A stretch of 64,000 nucleotides of DNA from Deltaproteobacteria bacterium (GTDB taxonomy: Bacteria > Desulfobacterota > Desulfobacteria > Desulfobacterales > Desulfatibacillaceae), in the NCBI GenBank assembly GCA_016235345.1, contig JACRLG010000011.1, forward strand, positions 35,117-99,116, written 5' to 3'. The notes below the pieces were generated by a model. That model worked only from the letters and a program-made list of their open reading frames with translations. It made no database searches and was not told the DNA's origin. Below are positions 16,244-23,951 of the stretch, one piece after another. The position numbers and the translations under genes were made by a program. Numbering within the stretch: the first letter of the stretch is position 1; each line of letters opens with the position of its first letter.

Positions 16244-17134
16244 TCAAATACTTTTTCCCCGAACCGGGTTGGCGTAGCAGTAAAGGCAGCCGTGGGGGCA
16301 GGGATGGAGGCCGTAGTCGCCCACGTCGCGGCTTTCGTGACATCCGCAGCCCGCCTGCCTCCGCTGGCCCGCATCCGCCCTTCCGGAAAGCCTGGCACCC
16401 CAGAGGTGTTCCAGAAGGGAGTGATCGACGCAGGCCCCGGAAGGGACCCCGGCCAGTGCGGCGGTTTCTTTCTCGCAACAGCAAAAAAGGCCGATGCCAC
16501 GATTTTTAAGCCTGGCTTCGAGGTCCTTCAGCAACATGACCTTTTCCGCCTCGCAGGGTGAAACGAGGCGAAGGCCGTGGAGGGCCGAAACCCGCCGCAT
16601 GACCTTGGGGTAGTGATCCAGAAAACTCGTGGTGCACCGCCCGACTCCGGCTTCGGACGCGGCCTCCGCTATGGCGTCGAAATCGTCAAGGTTACCAAGG
16701 ACCGGGCCTTCATTTACGGTGTAATGGCAGATGGGATCGAACCTCCAGTTGACCGCGCCTTTTCCGGCAAGGGCCGCGAGCTCGGCGAACTGTTCGAGGC
16801 GAAGTTCAAGGGGCGGAAGATTGGGTTCAAAAAGCGGGTTTTTGGAATTCACGGTGAAATGAAAATAAAGTTTAAGCCCCATGTCCAGAAGGCGCAGTCC
16901 GTAGGCTCCATCCAGGAAGGGCCGGTAATTTTTCGACCAGAACACTATTCCCGCCACTTGGCCCGGCGGAACTGGTATGATATGAGTCTTTTGGTTATAG
17001 GGATTGGTAAGGGAGAAAAACCCGGCCTTCATGCGCTTCATGAACCAGTCCATGAAAAAGGCGGGTATGTCCGTGCGCCGGGACGCGGACAGGACCGTAA
17101 GATCGCTGGTGCCGGTTGAAGGAAGGGTTTCCAT
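16244..17134 (-). CDS. DUF1848 family protein with C-terminal CxxxCxxC
   Basis: A 296-residue protein. The N-terminal LSASRRTDIPAFFMDWFMKR and the NPYNQKTHIIPV segment are characteristic of DUF1848. Near its C-terminus (residues about 280-290) is CPHGCLYCYANP, a CxxxCxxC motif like that of radical SAM enzymes, preceded by another Cys pair (CGCH). An internal CCCEKE is also Cys-rich. An iron-sulfur protein is likely, with function unknown. Its ATG at 17134-17132 shares the bases CATG with the divergent asnS start. No strong RBS precedes it; ATG at 17158 is an alternative. Confidence 0.8.
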   Translation of the reverse strand: METLPSTGTSDLTVLSASRRTDIPAFFMDWFMKRMKAGFFSLTNPYNQKTHIIPVPPGQVAGIVFWSKNYRPFLDGAYGLRLLDMGLKLYFHFTVNSKNPLFEPNLPPLELRLEQFAELAALAGKGAVNWRFDPICHYTVNEGPVLGNLDDFDAIAEAASEAGVGRCTTSFLDHYPKVMRRVSALHGLRLVSPCEAEKVMLLKDLEARLKNRGIGLFCCCEKETAALAGVPSGACVDHSLLEHLWGARLSGRADAGQRRQAGCGCHESRDVGDYGLHPCPHGCLYCYANPVRGKSI

Positions 17135-18506
17135 GGCGGCCAATATACCACGGCGCATGAAGATAAGGGCGCTTTTTGAGGCGGACGGGGAAAATCCCGA
17201 CGTCCTGGCAAAGGGATGGGTTCGCACGGTGCGCGACCACAGGGACTTCGTTTTCGTAGAGATTAACGACGGCTCCTGTTTAACCAGCCTTCAGGCGGTG
17301 GCGGACGCCGGAAGCCCGGCCTACGGGGTCTTGAGCGGGCTTTCCACGGGCAGCTCGGTTGCGGTGCGCGGAGCCCTTGTCCCCTCCCCGGCCAAGGGCC
17401 AGAAATGGGAGCTTAGGGCCCTAAGCGCCGAAAAGCTGGGGGATGCGCCCGAAGACTTCCCTCTCCAGAAAAAGCGCCATTCGGACGAATTTTTGCGCAC
17501 CATAGCGCACCTCCGGCCCCGCACCAACAAGTTCTCGGCGGTTTTCCGGGTGCGCTCGGCCCTTGCGCTTTCCATTCACGATTTTTTCCGGGACCGGGGC
17601 TTCTTCTACATCCACACCCCCATAATTACCGCCTCGGACTGCGAGGGCGCAGGCGACATGTTCAGGGTCAGCACCCTTTCGCCCGGCGAGCCTAACGAAA
17701 ACGACTTCTTCGGACGCCCGGCCCATCTTACGGTATCGGGCCAGCTTGCGGCGGAGATGTTCGCCTGCGCACTTTCGGACGTCTATACTTTCGGCCCAAC
17801 CTTTCGGGCCGAGAACTCCAACACCGCCCGGCACGCGGCTGAATTCTGGATGGTGGAGCCGGAATCGGCCTTTTCGGATGCCGTTGACAACATGGCCCTG
17901 GCCGAGGACTTCCTGCGCCACCTTGCAAACTTCGCACTTACCGAATGCGGCGAGGACCTCTCGCTTTTTTCGCGCTTCGTGGACCCAAGGCTCATTCCCA
18001 CCCTTACGGCAATAGCAAGCGGCCCCTTCGCCCGGATTTCCTACACCCAAGCCATCGACATCCTTCAGAAATCCGGCGAAAAATTCCAGTACCCGCCCGT
18101 TTGGGGAAATGACCTGGCCACAGAGCACGAGAGGTTTCTCGCCGAGACCCACGTGAAAGGCCCGGTGATCGTCTTCGATTATCCCAAAAGCCTCAAGCCC
18201 TTCTACATGAGGCTTAACGACGATGGCAAAACCGTGGCTGCCATGGACGTTTTGGTTCCACGGATAGGGGAGATAATCGGCGGAAGCCAGAGGGAGGAGA
18301 GGGGCGAGGTCCTTTCCGGGCGCATGAAAGAGGCCGGGCTCAATTCGGACGAATACTCCTGGTACGCGGATTCCCGCCGCTACGGCTCGGTGATTCACAG
18401 CGGCTTCGGCCTGGGCTTTGAAAGGCTCGTGATGCTGGTGACCGGGGTTTCCAACATAAGGGACGTCATCCCCTACCCCAGGACTCCGGGGTCCATAGCG
18501 TTTTGA
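17133..18506 (+). CDS. asnS: Asparaginyl-tRNA synthetase
   Basis: A 457-residue class II aminoacyl-tRNA synthetase. An N-terminal OB fold with VFVEINDGSCLTSLQ is followed by HLRPRTNKF, motif 2 FRAENSNTARHAAEFWMVEP and motif 3 GFGLGFERLVMLVTG. These are the AsnRS variants, not AspRS, and the length is normal. It charges tRNA-Asn. RBS GGAAGGG at 17121-17127, 5 bases before the ATG at 17133, sets the start. Those bases overlap the start codon of the divergent DUF1848 gene. Confidence 0.95.
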   Translation: MAANIPRRMKIRALFEADGENPDVLAKGWVRTVRDHRDFVFVEINDGSCLTSLQAVADAGSPAYGVLSGLSTGSSVAVRGALVPSPAKGQKWELRALSAEKLGDAPEDFPLQKKRHSDEFLRTIAHLRPRTNKFSAVFRVRSALALSIHDFFRDRGFFYIHTPIITASDCEGAGDMFRVSTLSPGEPNENDFFGRPAHLTVSGQLAAEMFACALSDVYTFGPTFRAENSNTARHAAEFWMVEPESAFSDAVDNMALAEDFLRHLANFALTECGEDLSLFSRFVDPRLIPTLTAIASGPFARISYTQAIDILQKSGEKFQYPPVWGNDLATEHERFLAETHVKGPVIVFDYPKSLKPFYMRLNDDGKTVAAMDVLVPRIGEIIGGSQREERGEVLSGRMKEAGLNSDEYSWYADSRRYGSVIHSGFGLGFERLVMLVTGVSNIRDVIPYPRTPGSIAF

Positions 18507-18591
18507 ACCTGCCGCATTTTTTTGATTAGAACTCATCTCAAAAATATTTTCGTCATGAGATTGAGCGAAAAATTCAAGGGGAAGGTTGCCA

Positions 18592-18643
18592 GGCGCAAAA
18601 GGACCGGAGGCATGGTTATTCCATGTTGAGGACCTTTTGCGCC
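18592..18643. repeat. Isolated palindrome after asnS
   Basis: GGCGCAAAAGG at 18592-18602 pairs with CCTTTTGCGCC at 18633-18643, with a small inner hairpin CATGGttattCCATG between them. It lies in the 233-base gap between asnS and the secreted protein gene. It could end asnS transcription, although no T-tract follows it. It is unrelated in sequence to the 120-bp hairpin family. Confidence 0.6.
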
Positions 18644-18739
18644 GATGACGCAGCCATTGGATTTTGCAGCCAATCGTAATAGAAACGGCAGGAGCTTCAA
18701 GGAGCCTTTTCCATAAAAATTCAAAAAGGACAGTCGGGC

Positions 18740-19543
18740 ATGAGAATCCCTTTAAAACAAGCCGCAAAGAACCGCTGCGCCGGAATCCTTCTTCCGGCCT
18801 TGGCAGCATTGATTTTACTGGGGCTTTACGCTCCCGCCCCGGCCTGCGCCTGAGGGGGCGCATTCTCAGTGCTGACCGTGGACGTCAGCCCGGCATTCTC
18901 CGGCGATGTGCTGGTTAACGGAACAGCCTCCCCCCCTTATCCCCACACCTACCCGGACATCCCCTCCGGCTCCCATCCGCGCCTCACAACGGACGCCGCC
19001 GACGGCTTCGTCTTTTCCCACTGGACCGGGGCCTATAACGGGGTGGCCGAAACCGTCGATCTCACCCTCTCCTGCGACCAGTCCATCACCGCCCACTTCG
19101 CACCCGGCATGGGCGTCATCAAGGGCACGGCCTTTGCCGACCAGGACGGAGACGGCCTGCGCGACCCTTCCGAAACCGGGGTGGAAGGCATCACCGCAAG
19201 CGCCTTCGGCCCGGACGGAGCCTTTCTGGCAAGCTCGGTCACCACTAATCAGGGTGGCTTCCGCATCGCCGTGGCCGAGCCCGGAAACTACTCCCTGGCC
19301 TTCTCCGCCCCGGACGGCGCGAAATTCAGCGTAAACTGGCACGGAACAGACAACGCCCTGGACTCGGACCCGGACCCTTCAAGCGGCCACACCCGACTGA
19401 TGGCGATAAGCGACGCCGCGCCCGAAGCGGTGCTGGACGCGGGCTACATAGTTGTCCCAGCGCCTGTCCCGATTTCCGATCCGGTTCCGCCCGCCTCGGA
19501 TTCGGGAGGAGGGGGAGGCTGCTTTGTCAGAACGATTTTTTAG
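18740..19543 (+). CDS. Secreted SdrD-B-like protein with in-frame UGA; candidate selenoprotein
   Basis: The ATG at 18740, preceded by AAGGA, opens a 37-residue signal peptide ending APACA. It is followed at once by in-frame TGA (18851-18853) and then by an uninterrupted 230-codon frame to 19543. The mature part has a repeat-type domain ending SITAHFAP, an SdrD-B-like domain (GTAFADQDGDGLRDPSETGV) and a C-terminal GGGGGCFVRTIF resembling the CFI-box. Within 30 bases after the UGA, GCTGAC/GTCAGC (18871-18876, 18884-18889) closes a 7-base loop containing GU, a possible bacterial SECIS. A nonsense mutation is the other explanation. Confidence 0.6.
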
Positions 19544-19670
19544 CAGACGATAGAATAAGGCCGCCCAGGAGCCGCCAATTACGGCCCCTGGGCGCGGGAA
19601 GCGGGAAGGCAGGGGGCTTGTGCTTTGGCAGGCTTACTGAAAATCTGCCTCCGGTTACCGGATTCCGGCG

Positions 19671-20123
19671 TCAGGCGTCTTCTTCGGGACTTTCTTCAGG
19701 AGCCTCTTCGGGAGCTTCCTGCAAAGCTTCTTCTGATACCTCCGCCACGGGATCGGGCGCGGGCTTTTTCATTCGCTGGCCGCAGTTCTTGCACTCCCTG
19801 GCCGGAAGCTGTTTCGTTCCGCAGTGGGGGCAGCAGACGGCCTTCCAGGGCCCTTCGACGACCGGCTCCTTATCCACGGCGCATCCCGGCTCATCCGAGG
19901 TGACGGTGACCACCGCGCCCGCCCGGAAAAGGGCCAGCCGAAGAGTCATGGCGGTTTCCTTGTCAGCATTGGCCAACACCACGGTGGCCTCGTCCATCAG
20001 AAACAGCCCGGCCTCCTCCAGGGTAAGGCCAAGGGCCGCGCCCATGAGGCCGCGCACCTTCTCCGGGTCGTGGCCGTCCATCACCTGGCCCTCGTAAATC
20101 ACCGTATAGAGCTTTCCGGGCAT
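19671..20123 (-). CDS. Unknown protein with zinc ribbon and acidic tail
   Basis: A 150-residue protein. Residues 1-75 form a small alpha/beta domain starting LYTVIYEGQVMDGHDPEKV and ending LFRAGAVVTVTS, a module I recognise only as recurring in delta-type proteobacterial proteins. A zinc ribbon CPHCGTKQLPARECKNCG lies near residues 98-115, and the last 30 residues are mostly Glu, Pro and Ala. It starts 7 bases after the SCP2-like gene with a GAGG RBS, so both are one transcription unit. No function can be assigned. Confidence 0.75.
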   Translation of the reverse strand: MPGKLYTVIYEGQVMDGHDPEKVRGLMGAALGLTLEEAGLFLMDEATVVLANADKETAMTLRLALFRAGAVVTVTSDEPGCAVDKEPVVEGPWKAVCCPHCGTKQLPARECKNCGQRMKKPAPDPVAEVSEEALQEAPEEAPEESPEEDA

Positions 20124-20130
20124 GCGGTCC

Positions 20131-20700
20131 TCACGTGAAAAGCGGCTGGAGGGTCATGGCGAAGGCTATGTCGCCGGTTATCTTGAGACTCCCCTTCATG
20201 AACATTTCCACCGGGTTGCTCTGCCTTGCGAACATCTTCCGGGCCTCGGTGATGTCAAGGGCAAGGGTGGCGCGGGGGCTATTTTTCCCGTTGAAAACAG
20301 CAGTGATTACAGAAACGCTTCCGTCCTCGTTTTTCAGCTCGAACCTGGCCTCGCCGCCCAGCTTGTTCACGAGATCGTATTTTTCCCTGGTGAGGCTTGT
20401 GGGAATGACAAGGAGCATGTCGGCGTTTTTGGGGTTGATGAGGGGAACCAGGTCGGAAATGCTCATGGACACCCTTGCGGTGGGCCGCTCCATGTCGCCC
20501 AGGCGGGCCGTGACGGACGAGGCGTCCTTGGCGGTAAAGCTGTAGGCCCTGCCCTCCACATCCAGAACCAGGGACGCCTCGGTGCCGGAAAGAGCGCCGG
20601 ACGCCCCGGATATTGCCAGAAAGGCCGTGGCCATCTTTGGAATGAAATCCACCATAATCTCATCAAGGCTGAAAGACAGGCTGATCATTGGTCCTTCCAT
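20131..20700 (-). CDS. SCP2 sterol-binding-like domain protein
   Basis: A 189-residue protein whose last 110 residues follow the SCP2 pattern: a hydrophobic beta sheet, a short helix, then NPVEMFMKGSLKITGDIAF, the typical last segment of SCP2 domains. Such proteins bind lipids or acyl-CoAs. RBS GGGAGG lies 6 bases before the ATG at 20700. It is followed within 7 bases by the zinc-ribbon gene and lies next to the patatin phospholipase gene on the same strand, so a lipid-related role is a reasonable inference. Confidence 0.75.
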   Translation of the reverse strand: MEGPMISLSFSLDEIMVDFIPKMATAFLAISGASGALSGTEASLVLDVEGRAYSFTAKDASSVTARLGDMERPTARVSMSISDLVPLINPKNADMLLVIPTSLTREKYDLVNKLGGEARFELKNEDGSVSVITAVFNGKNSPRATLALDITEARKMFARQSNPVEMFMKGSLKITGDIAFAMTLQPLFT

Positions 20701-20741
20701 GGTGGCCTCCCTGTATTAATGTAACACAGCGTTATATTCTT

Positions 20742-22196
20742 TTATAAGGGTCTTTCCTCCACGCGCTCCCCTTCAGGCGACAGCTTTTCCAGGCAACTTT
20801 CAAAGCACCGGCTTATGCGGGTCTGGTTCCTGATTCTCTCCACCTGGGACCAGGACGCCCTCTCCCCAAGCCTTACGAAGAACTCGAACTGCTCCTCCGT
20901 GGGGTTGGCCAGGACCATCCTGTACATGGGCGCGGAAAAGGGAAGGTGGATGTTGATGTCGCCCGAATACTGCTGCCCGGCCACCGCGTACATCTGGTCC
21001 AGGATGGGCCGCCAGGGGTTCTGCTGGACCCTCTGCCGGGCCACGTCCAGAACCTGCATCACCTGGCCCTGGACCATGCTGGCAGCGAGGTCCACAACGA
21101 AGGGCGTGAAACCCCTGCGGTGGCGGTAGCCGAAAAAGGGAATCACGTGGGGGTTGGCCTGGCTCACTATATAATGGTTGACGTTGTGCAGCCTGGAAAG
21201 CCGCATTATGGGGATGTCCTCCCGCAGAGTGCCGTCCACCCACTTTTCGTTGGCCATGTAGGGGACCATCTGGCCCGCTCTGTCCTTGGCCATGAGCTTG
21301 GCGGGGGGGAAGACTCCGGGCACCGCCGACGAGGCGCAGGCCGCCGAGGCTATGGTGACGTTGGGGGCGGTTATGTAGTTCAAGACCCTTGGCTTTATTC
21401 CCATGCGTGTGGGTGAGACCGAGATGTTCAGAATCCTGCCTGTCCGTGCGTAGGCCTCGGCGAAGGTGTATTCGCCCACGTTCGTCTGGATGTTCTTCAA
21501 AAGCTGCTTCTGGTCCATGAGGCTTTTTTCGCGCCACATGGCGGAAGGGGGAAGCCACCTTAGGGCGTTGCGGTTTAAGGGCCTGGTCCTGTCGTGGATG
21601 GCCTGGATTTCGGTGTCGGTCCGGGTGCAGGTTCCGGCGGCGATTATGGCCCCCATGCTGGAGCCTGAAATCACCCTTGGAAGGAGCTTGTGATCCCAGA
21701 GGGTGCGCACAACCCCCAGGTGAAAAATGCCGAAGGTGGCCCCGCCCGAAAGCATGAGGGCGCTACGCCCGAAATTATGGGCCGCCTGGGAGAAAAGCCG
21801 CAGCTTCTTGTCCGGCAAAAGGTGCGGGAAATCGTTGTCGCACAGATAATTCAGGCCCTTTTCGGCTTCGGCCAGGTATTCCTCTATAAGATGCTTGGTG
21901 CCGGTCAGGGCCTTGTCGTAAAGGTTCGGATGCCCCACGTCGCCCAGGTTGCGCCGGAGGCTGTCGTGCAGAAGGTCCAATAGCCTGTAAACATTGGCCG
22001 TCTCCCGGTACTCCCTCATCTGCTCCATGTCCCGCCGGACAAGGCGGTAATTGTAGTAGGGGGAGGAATCGTCCTTGCGCCAGGCGTCCATGCCGAGGGC
22101 CCGGTCCAGTTCGCCTGCGGCGTCCAGCCATTCGCCGTAGGTCTCGGCCCGCAAAAGGGCCTCCCTCAGCTTTTTTACGCGAAACATTTTGAGCAT
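20742..22196 (-). CDS. Patatin-like phospholipase with N-terminal DUF3336-type region
   Basis: A 484-residue protein. The patatin core starts near residue 150 with the oxyanion motif LSGGATFGIFHLG and the nucleophile GSSMG (GXSXG), and the catalytic Asp is in the KWVDGTL motif (DG). The first 140 residues, starting REALLRAETYGEWLDAAGELD, match the DUF3336-type extension found in triacylglycerol-lipase-like patatins. It hydrolyses acyl esters of phospholipid or neutral lipid. The start at 22196 has only a weak RBS; an ATG three codons later is possible. Confidence 0.88.
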   Translation of the reverse strand: MLKMFRVKKLREALLRAETYGEWLDAAGELDRALGMDAWRKDDSSPYYNYRLVRRDMEQMREYRETANVYRLLDLLHDSLRRNLGDVGHPNLYDKALTGTKHLIEEYLAEAEKGLNYLCDNDFPHLLPDKKLRLFSQAAHNFGRSALMLSGGATFGIFHLGVVRTLWDHKLLPRVISGSSMGAIIAAGTCTRTDTEIQAIHDRTRPLNRNALRWLPPSAMWREKSLMDQKQLLKNIQTNVGEYTFAEAYARTGRILNISVSPTRMGIKPRVLNYITAPNVTIASAACASSAVPGVFPPAKLMAKDRAGQMVPYMANEKWVDGTLREDIPIMRLSRLHNVNHYIVSQANPHVIPFFGYRHRRGFTPFVVDLAASMVQGQVMQVLDVARQRVQQNPWRPILDQMYAVAGQQYSGDINIHLPFSAPMYRMVLANPTEEQFEFFVRLGERASWSQVERIRNQTRISRCFESCLEKLSPEGERVEERPL

Positions 22197-22304
22197 GAAG
22201 AGCCCGATCCCTCATGTATGTGAAAGGCCGCAACAAGACATGGGCCGCGATGTTTTTTGACTATTGAAAACGCGCGGACAATTGTCAAGAAACCTTCTTT
22301 AGCA

Positions 22305-22424
22305 GCCTGGTAAAAAGGCTTGAAGTGAAGCCTGGATATCAATTTCGATATCCTCGATGAAGCCTGATGCACGTGGCGGACCGCGCCGTAAAGCCTGACA
22401 CGGCGATTCGCGTTTTAGACAGGC
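22305..22424 (-). repeat. Hairpin family copy B (degenerate)
   Basis: About 120 bases from GCCTGGTAAAAA to GCGTTTTAGACAGGC. It keeps the GCCTGAYRC...CGATTCGCG region near its gene-side end, but the inner stem is changed. The gene-side end stops 2 bases from the stop codon of the Rieske-like gene. It is the least conserved member of the family. Confidence 0.6.
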
Positions 22425-22426
22425 TG

Positions 22427-22858
22427 TTACGAGTTGGTGATGGTCACCGTGAGCAGGTCCCCCTTGCGCGAGACCGGGAAAAGGGTGATGGGGTGCTTTC
22501 CCGGACCGTGGATGGATTTTCCCTCGTAGTTGAAGGTGGTGGCGTTGACCGAGCAGCACTGGACGCTTCCTCCGCCCGGCACGGGGTCCAGGCGGCGGTG
22601 GCCTAAGTGGGTGCACCGGTTGTGATAGGCCCGGAAGTTGCCCGAATCGTCCCTTATCACCAGCACCCTAAGGGGCAGGCCGCCGCCCTCGCAGCGAAGC
22701 GCGCCGCCTGCCTTTGAAAGGGCCTCTGCGCGCTTGAGATCGACGGTGATGACATTTCCCGAATAGCTCCAGCAGCCGGGATCAGCAGGCGTTCCCGTGG
22801 CGGGAATGCCCAGTATGCGCTGGAAAATGCTGCGTTTCAGTTTCTTCGGTTTGGACAT
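22427..22858 (-). CDS. Rieske-like 2Fe-2S domain protein with altered second ligand motif
   Basis: A 143-residue soluble protein with a Rieske fold pattern. The first cluster motif NRCTHLGHRR is normal (CxH). The second should read CxxH but here is VQCCSVNATTF, so the second His is replaced by Val while an extra Cys is present. It may bind a cluster with three Cys and one His, or none. It precedes no oxygenase or bc1 genes; neighbours are a TPR protein and the patatin gene. ATG at 22858 with AAAGG upstream is preferred over the TTG further out. Confidence 0.7.
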   Translation of the reverse strand: MSKPKKLKRSIFQRILGIPATGTPADPGCWSYSGNVITVDLKRAEALSKAGGALRCEGGGLPLRVLVIRDDSGNFRAYHNRCTHLGHRRLDPVPGGGSVQCCSVNATTFNYEGKSIHGPGKHPITLFPVSRKGDLLTVTITNS

Positions 22859-22937
22859 GGCCTTTTTCCTTTTTCGTGATTTGATTGCCCCCAAAAAATT
22901 CTCTGGCGGAAGAATGAAAGATGCGCGGCCCGCCCGG

Positions 22938-23945
22938 TCACTTGCACTTGCCCAGGGCCCGCGCGCCTTTCAAAAACATGCATTCGCCAAGGTCGCAGGC
23001 CTTGTGGAGGTCCTTGCAGGCCGCATCAACCTTGTCCAGGATCATGTAGGCATAGGCCCGCGCCGCGTAGGCCCTGGTGAAATCGGGTTTTAATGCTATG
23101 GCCCTGGTGAAGTCCTTAACCGCCAGGTCCGGCCTTCCACACTGGCCGAAGGTGACCCCCCTGTCCTGGAAAAGGTCCGGGTCCTTGGGGCTTAGGGAAA
23201 TCGCCTTGGTGAAATCATCCACCGCATCGGTGTACCTGGTCTGGGAAAGATGCACCAGGGCCTGGCAGGCCCAGGCGTCGGCGTAGCCCTCGTCCAGACG
23301 GGCCGCGCCTTCATAGTATTTCATGGCCTTTCCCAGGTCCGCCCCCTTCCCCTCTTTCAGGTACTCGTCATGGGCCATGTACATCAGGCTCACTGCGGCG
23401 AGCTTTGCGGCAAGCCCTCCGTAGCCTTCAACCAGCTCCTTTTCGGCGGCCCTGTCCTCGCCGGGGGAAAGTGAGGCCAGGCGTTTTTCCAGGTCCTGGG
23501 CCTTGCCCAGAAAGAAGCCCTCCCGTTTGCCCACCCTGGCGTACCTGGACACGAGAACCGGGTCCGCCAGAAGCAGGGGGAGGCTCTTTTTCACTTCGCC
23601 GTCCGATATCGAGGCGGAGAGCGTTATCCGGTTGACCCCCGATCCGGGCGCGTTTCCCTGGCCCTTGGCGTGGACCTTCACCAAAGCCGCAGCCAGGGCC
23701 GCGAGGCCTTCCGGGTCGGTGTAGGCGGTCTTTACCCCGGCAAAGGCGGACAGCCACGAGCCGACTTCGGAGAGAACCGCCCGGCGCGCGCGGGCCAGGG
23801 CAACCACCTCCTCGTCCTTGGGCGAAAAGACCCCGGTGCGAAGGGGCGTCACCTCACGCGAAAAGGCCCGGTCCTTGGCCTGGGCCACGGCTGACGGCTG
23901 TATCGCAAGCAGAAGCGCCAGAATGAAGAGGGAGAAAAAGCGCAC
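22938..23945 (-). CDS. Secreted TPR-repeat protein
   Basis: A 335-residue protein with a signal peptide (about residues 1-24, cleaved near AQA). The first 170 residues show no known domain. From about residue 195 there are three or more TPR units (AMKYYEGAARLDEGYADAW, AVDDFTKAISLSPKDPDLF, AVKDFTRAIALKPDFTRAY), and the C-terminus is Cys-rich. Translation starts at GTG, preceded by GGAGTGA. It follows the cyclase gene by 6 bases and so belongs to the kinase-cyclase operon. It may be a periplasmic scaffold or sensor for it. Confidence 0.8.
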   Translation of the reverse strand: MRFFSLFILALLLAIQPSAVAQAKDRAFSREVTPLRTGVFSPKDEEVVALARARRAVLSEVGSWLSAFAGVKTAYTDPEGLAALAAALVKVHAKGQGNAPGSGVNRITLSASISDGEVKKSLPLLLADPVLVSRYARVGKREGFFLGKAQDLEKRLASLSPGEDRAAEKELVEGYGGLAAKLAAVSLMYMAHDEYLKEGKGADLGKAMKYYEGAARLDEGYADAWACQALVHLSQTRYTDAVDDFTKAISLSPKDPDLFQDRGVTFGQCGRPDLAVKDFTRAIALKPDFTRAYAARAYAYMILDKVDAACKDLHKACDLGECMFLKGARALGKCK

Positions 23946-23951
23946 GGTCCG

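Noticed and set aside
18851..18853. Starting the secreted protein after the UGA, at codon 18869
   Set aside because: That would drop a perfect signal peptide with its own RBS in the same frame; the extended model explains more.
17421..18863. A 480-codon open frame on the - strand opposite asnS
   Set aside because: It is the antisense shadow of a highly conserved synthetase in GC-rich DNA; no RBS, no family motif.
22305..22424. A riboswitch between patatin and Rieske genes
   Set aside because: It lies after a stop codon on the - strand and aligns with the hairpin family, not with any riboswitch core I know.
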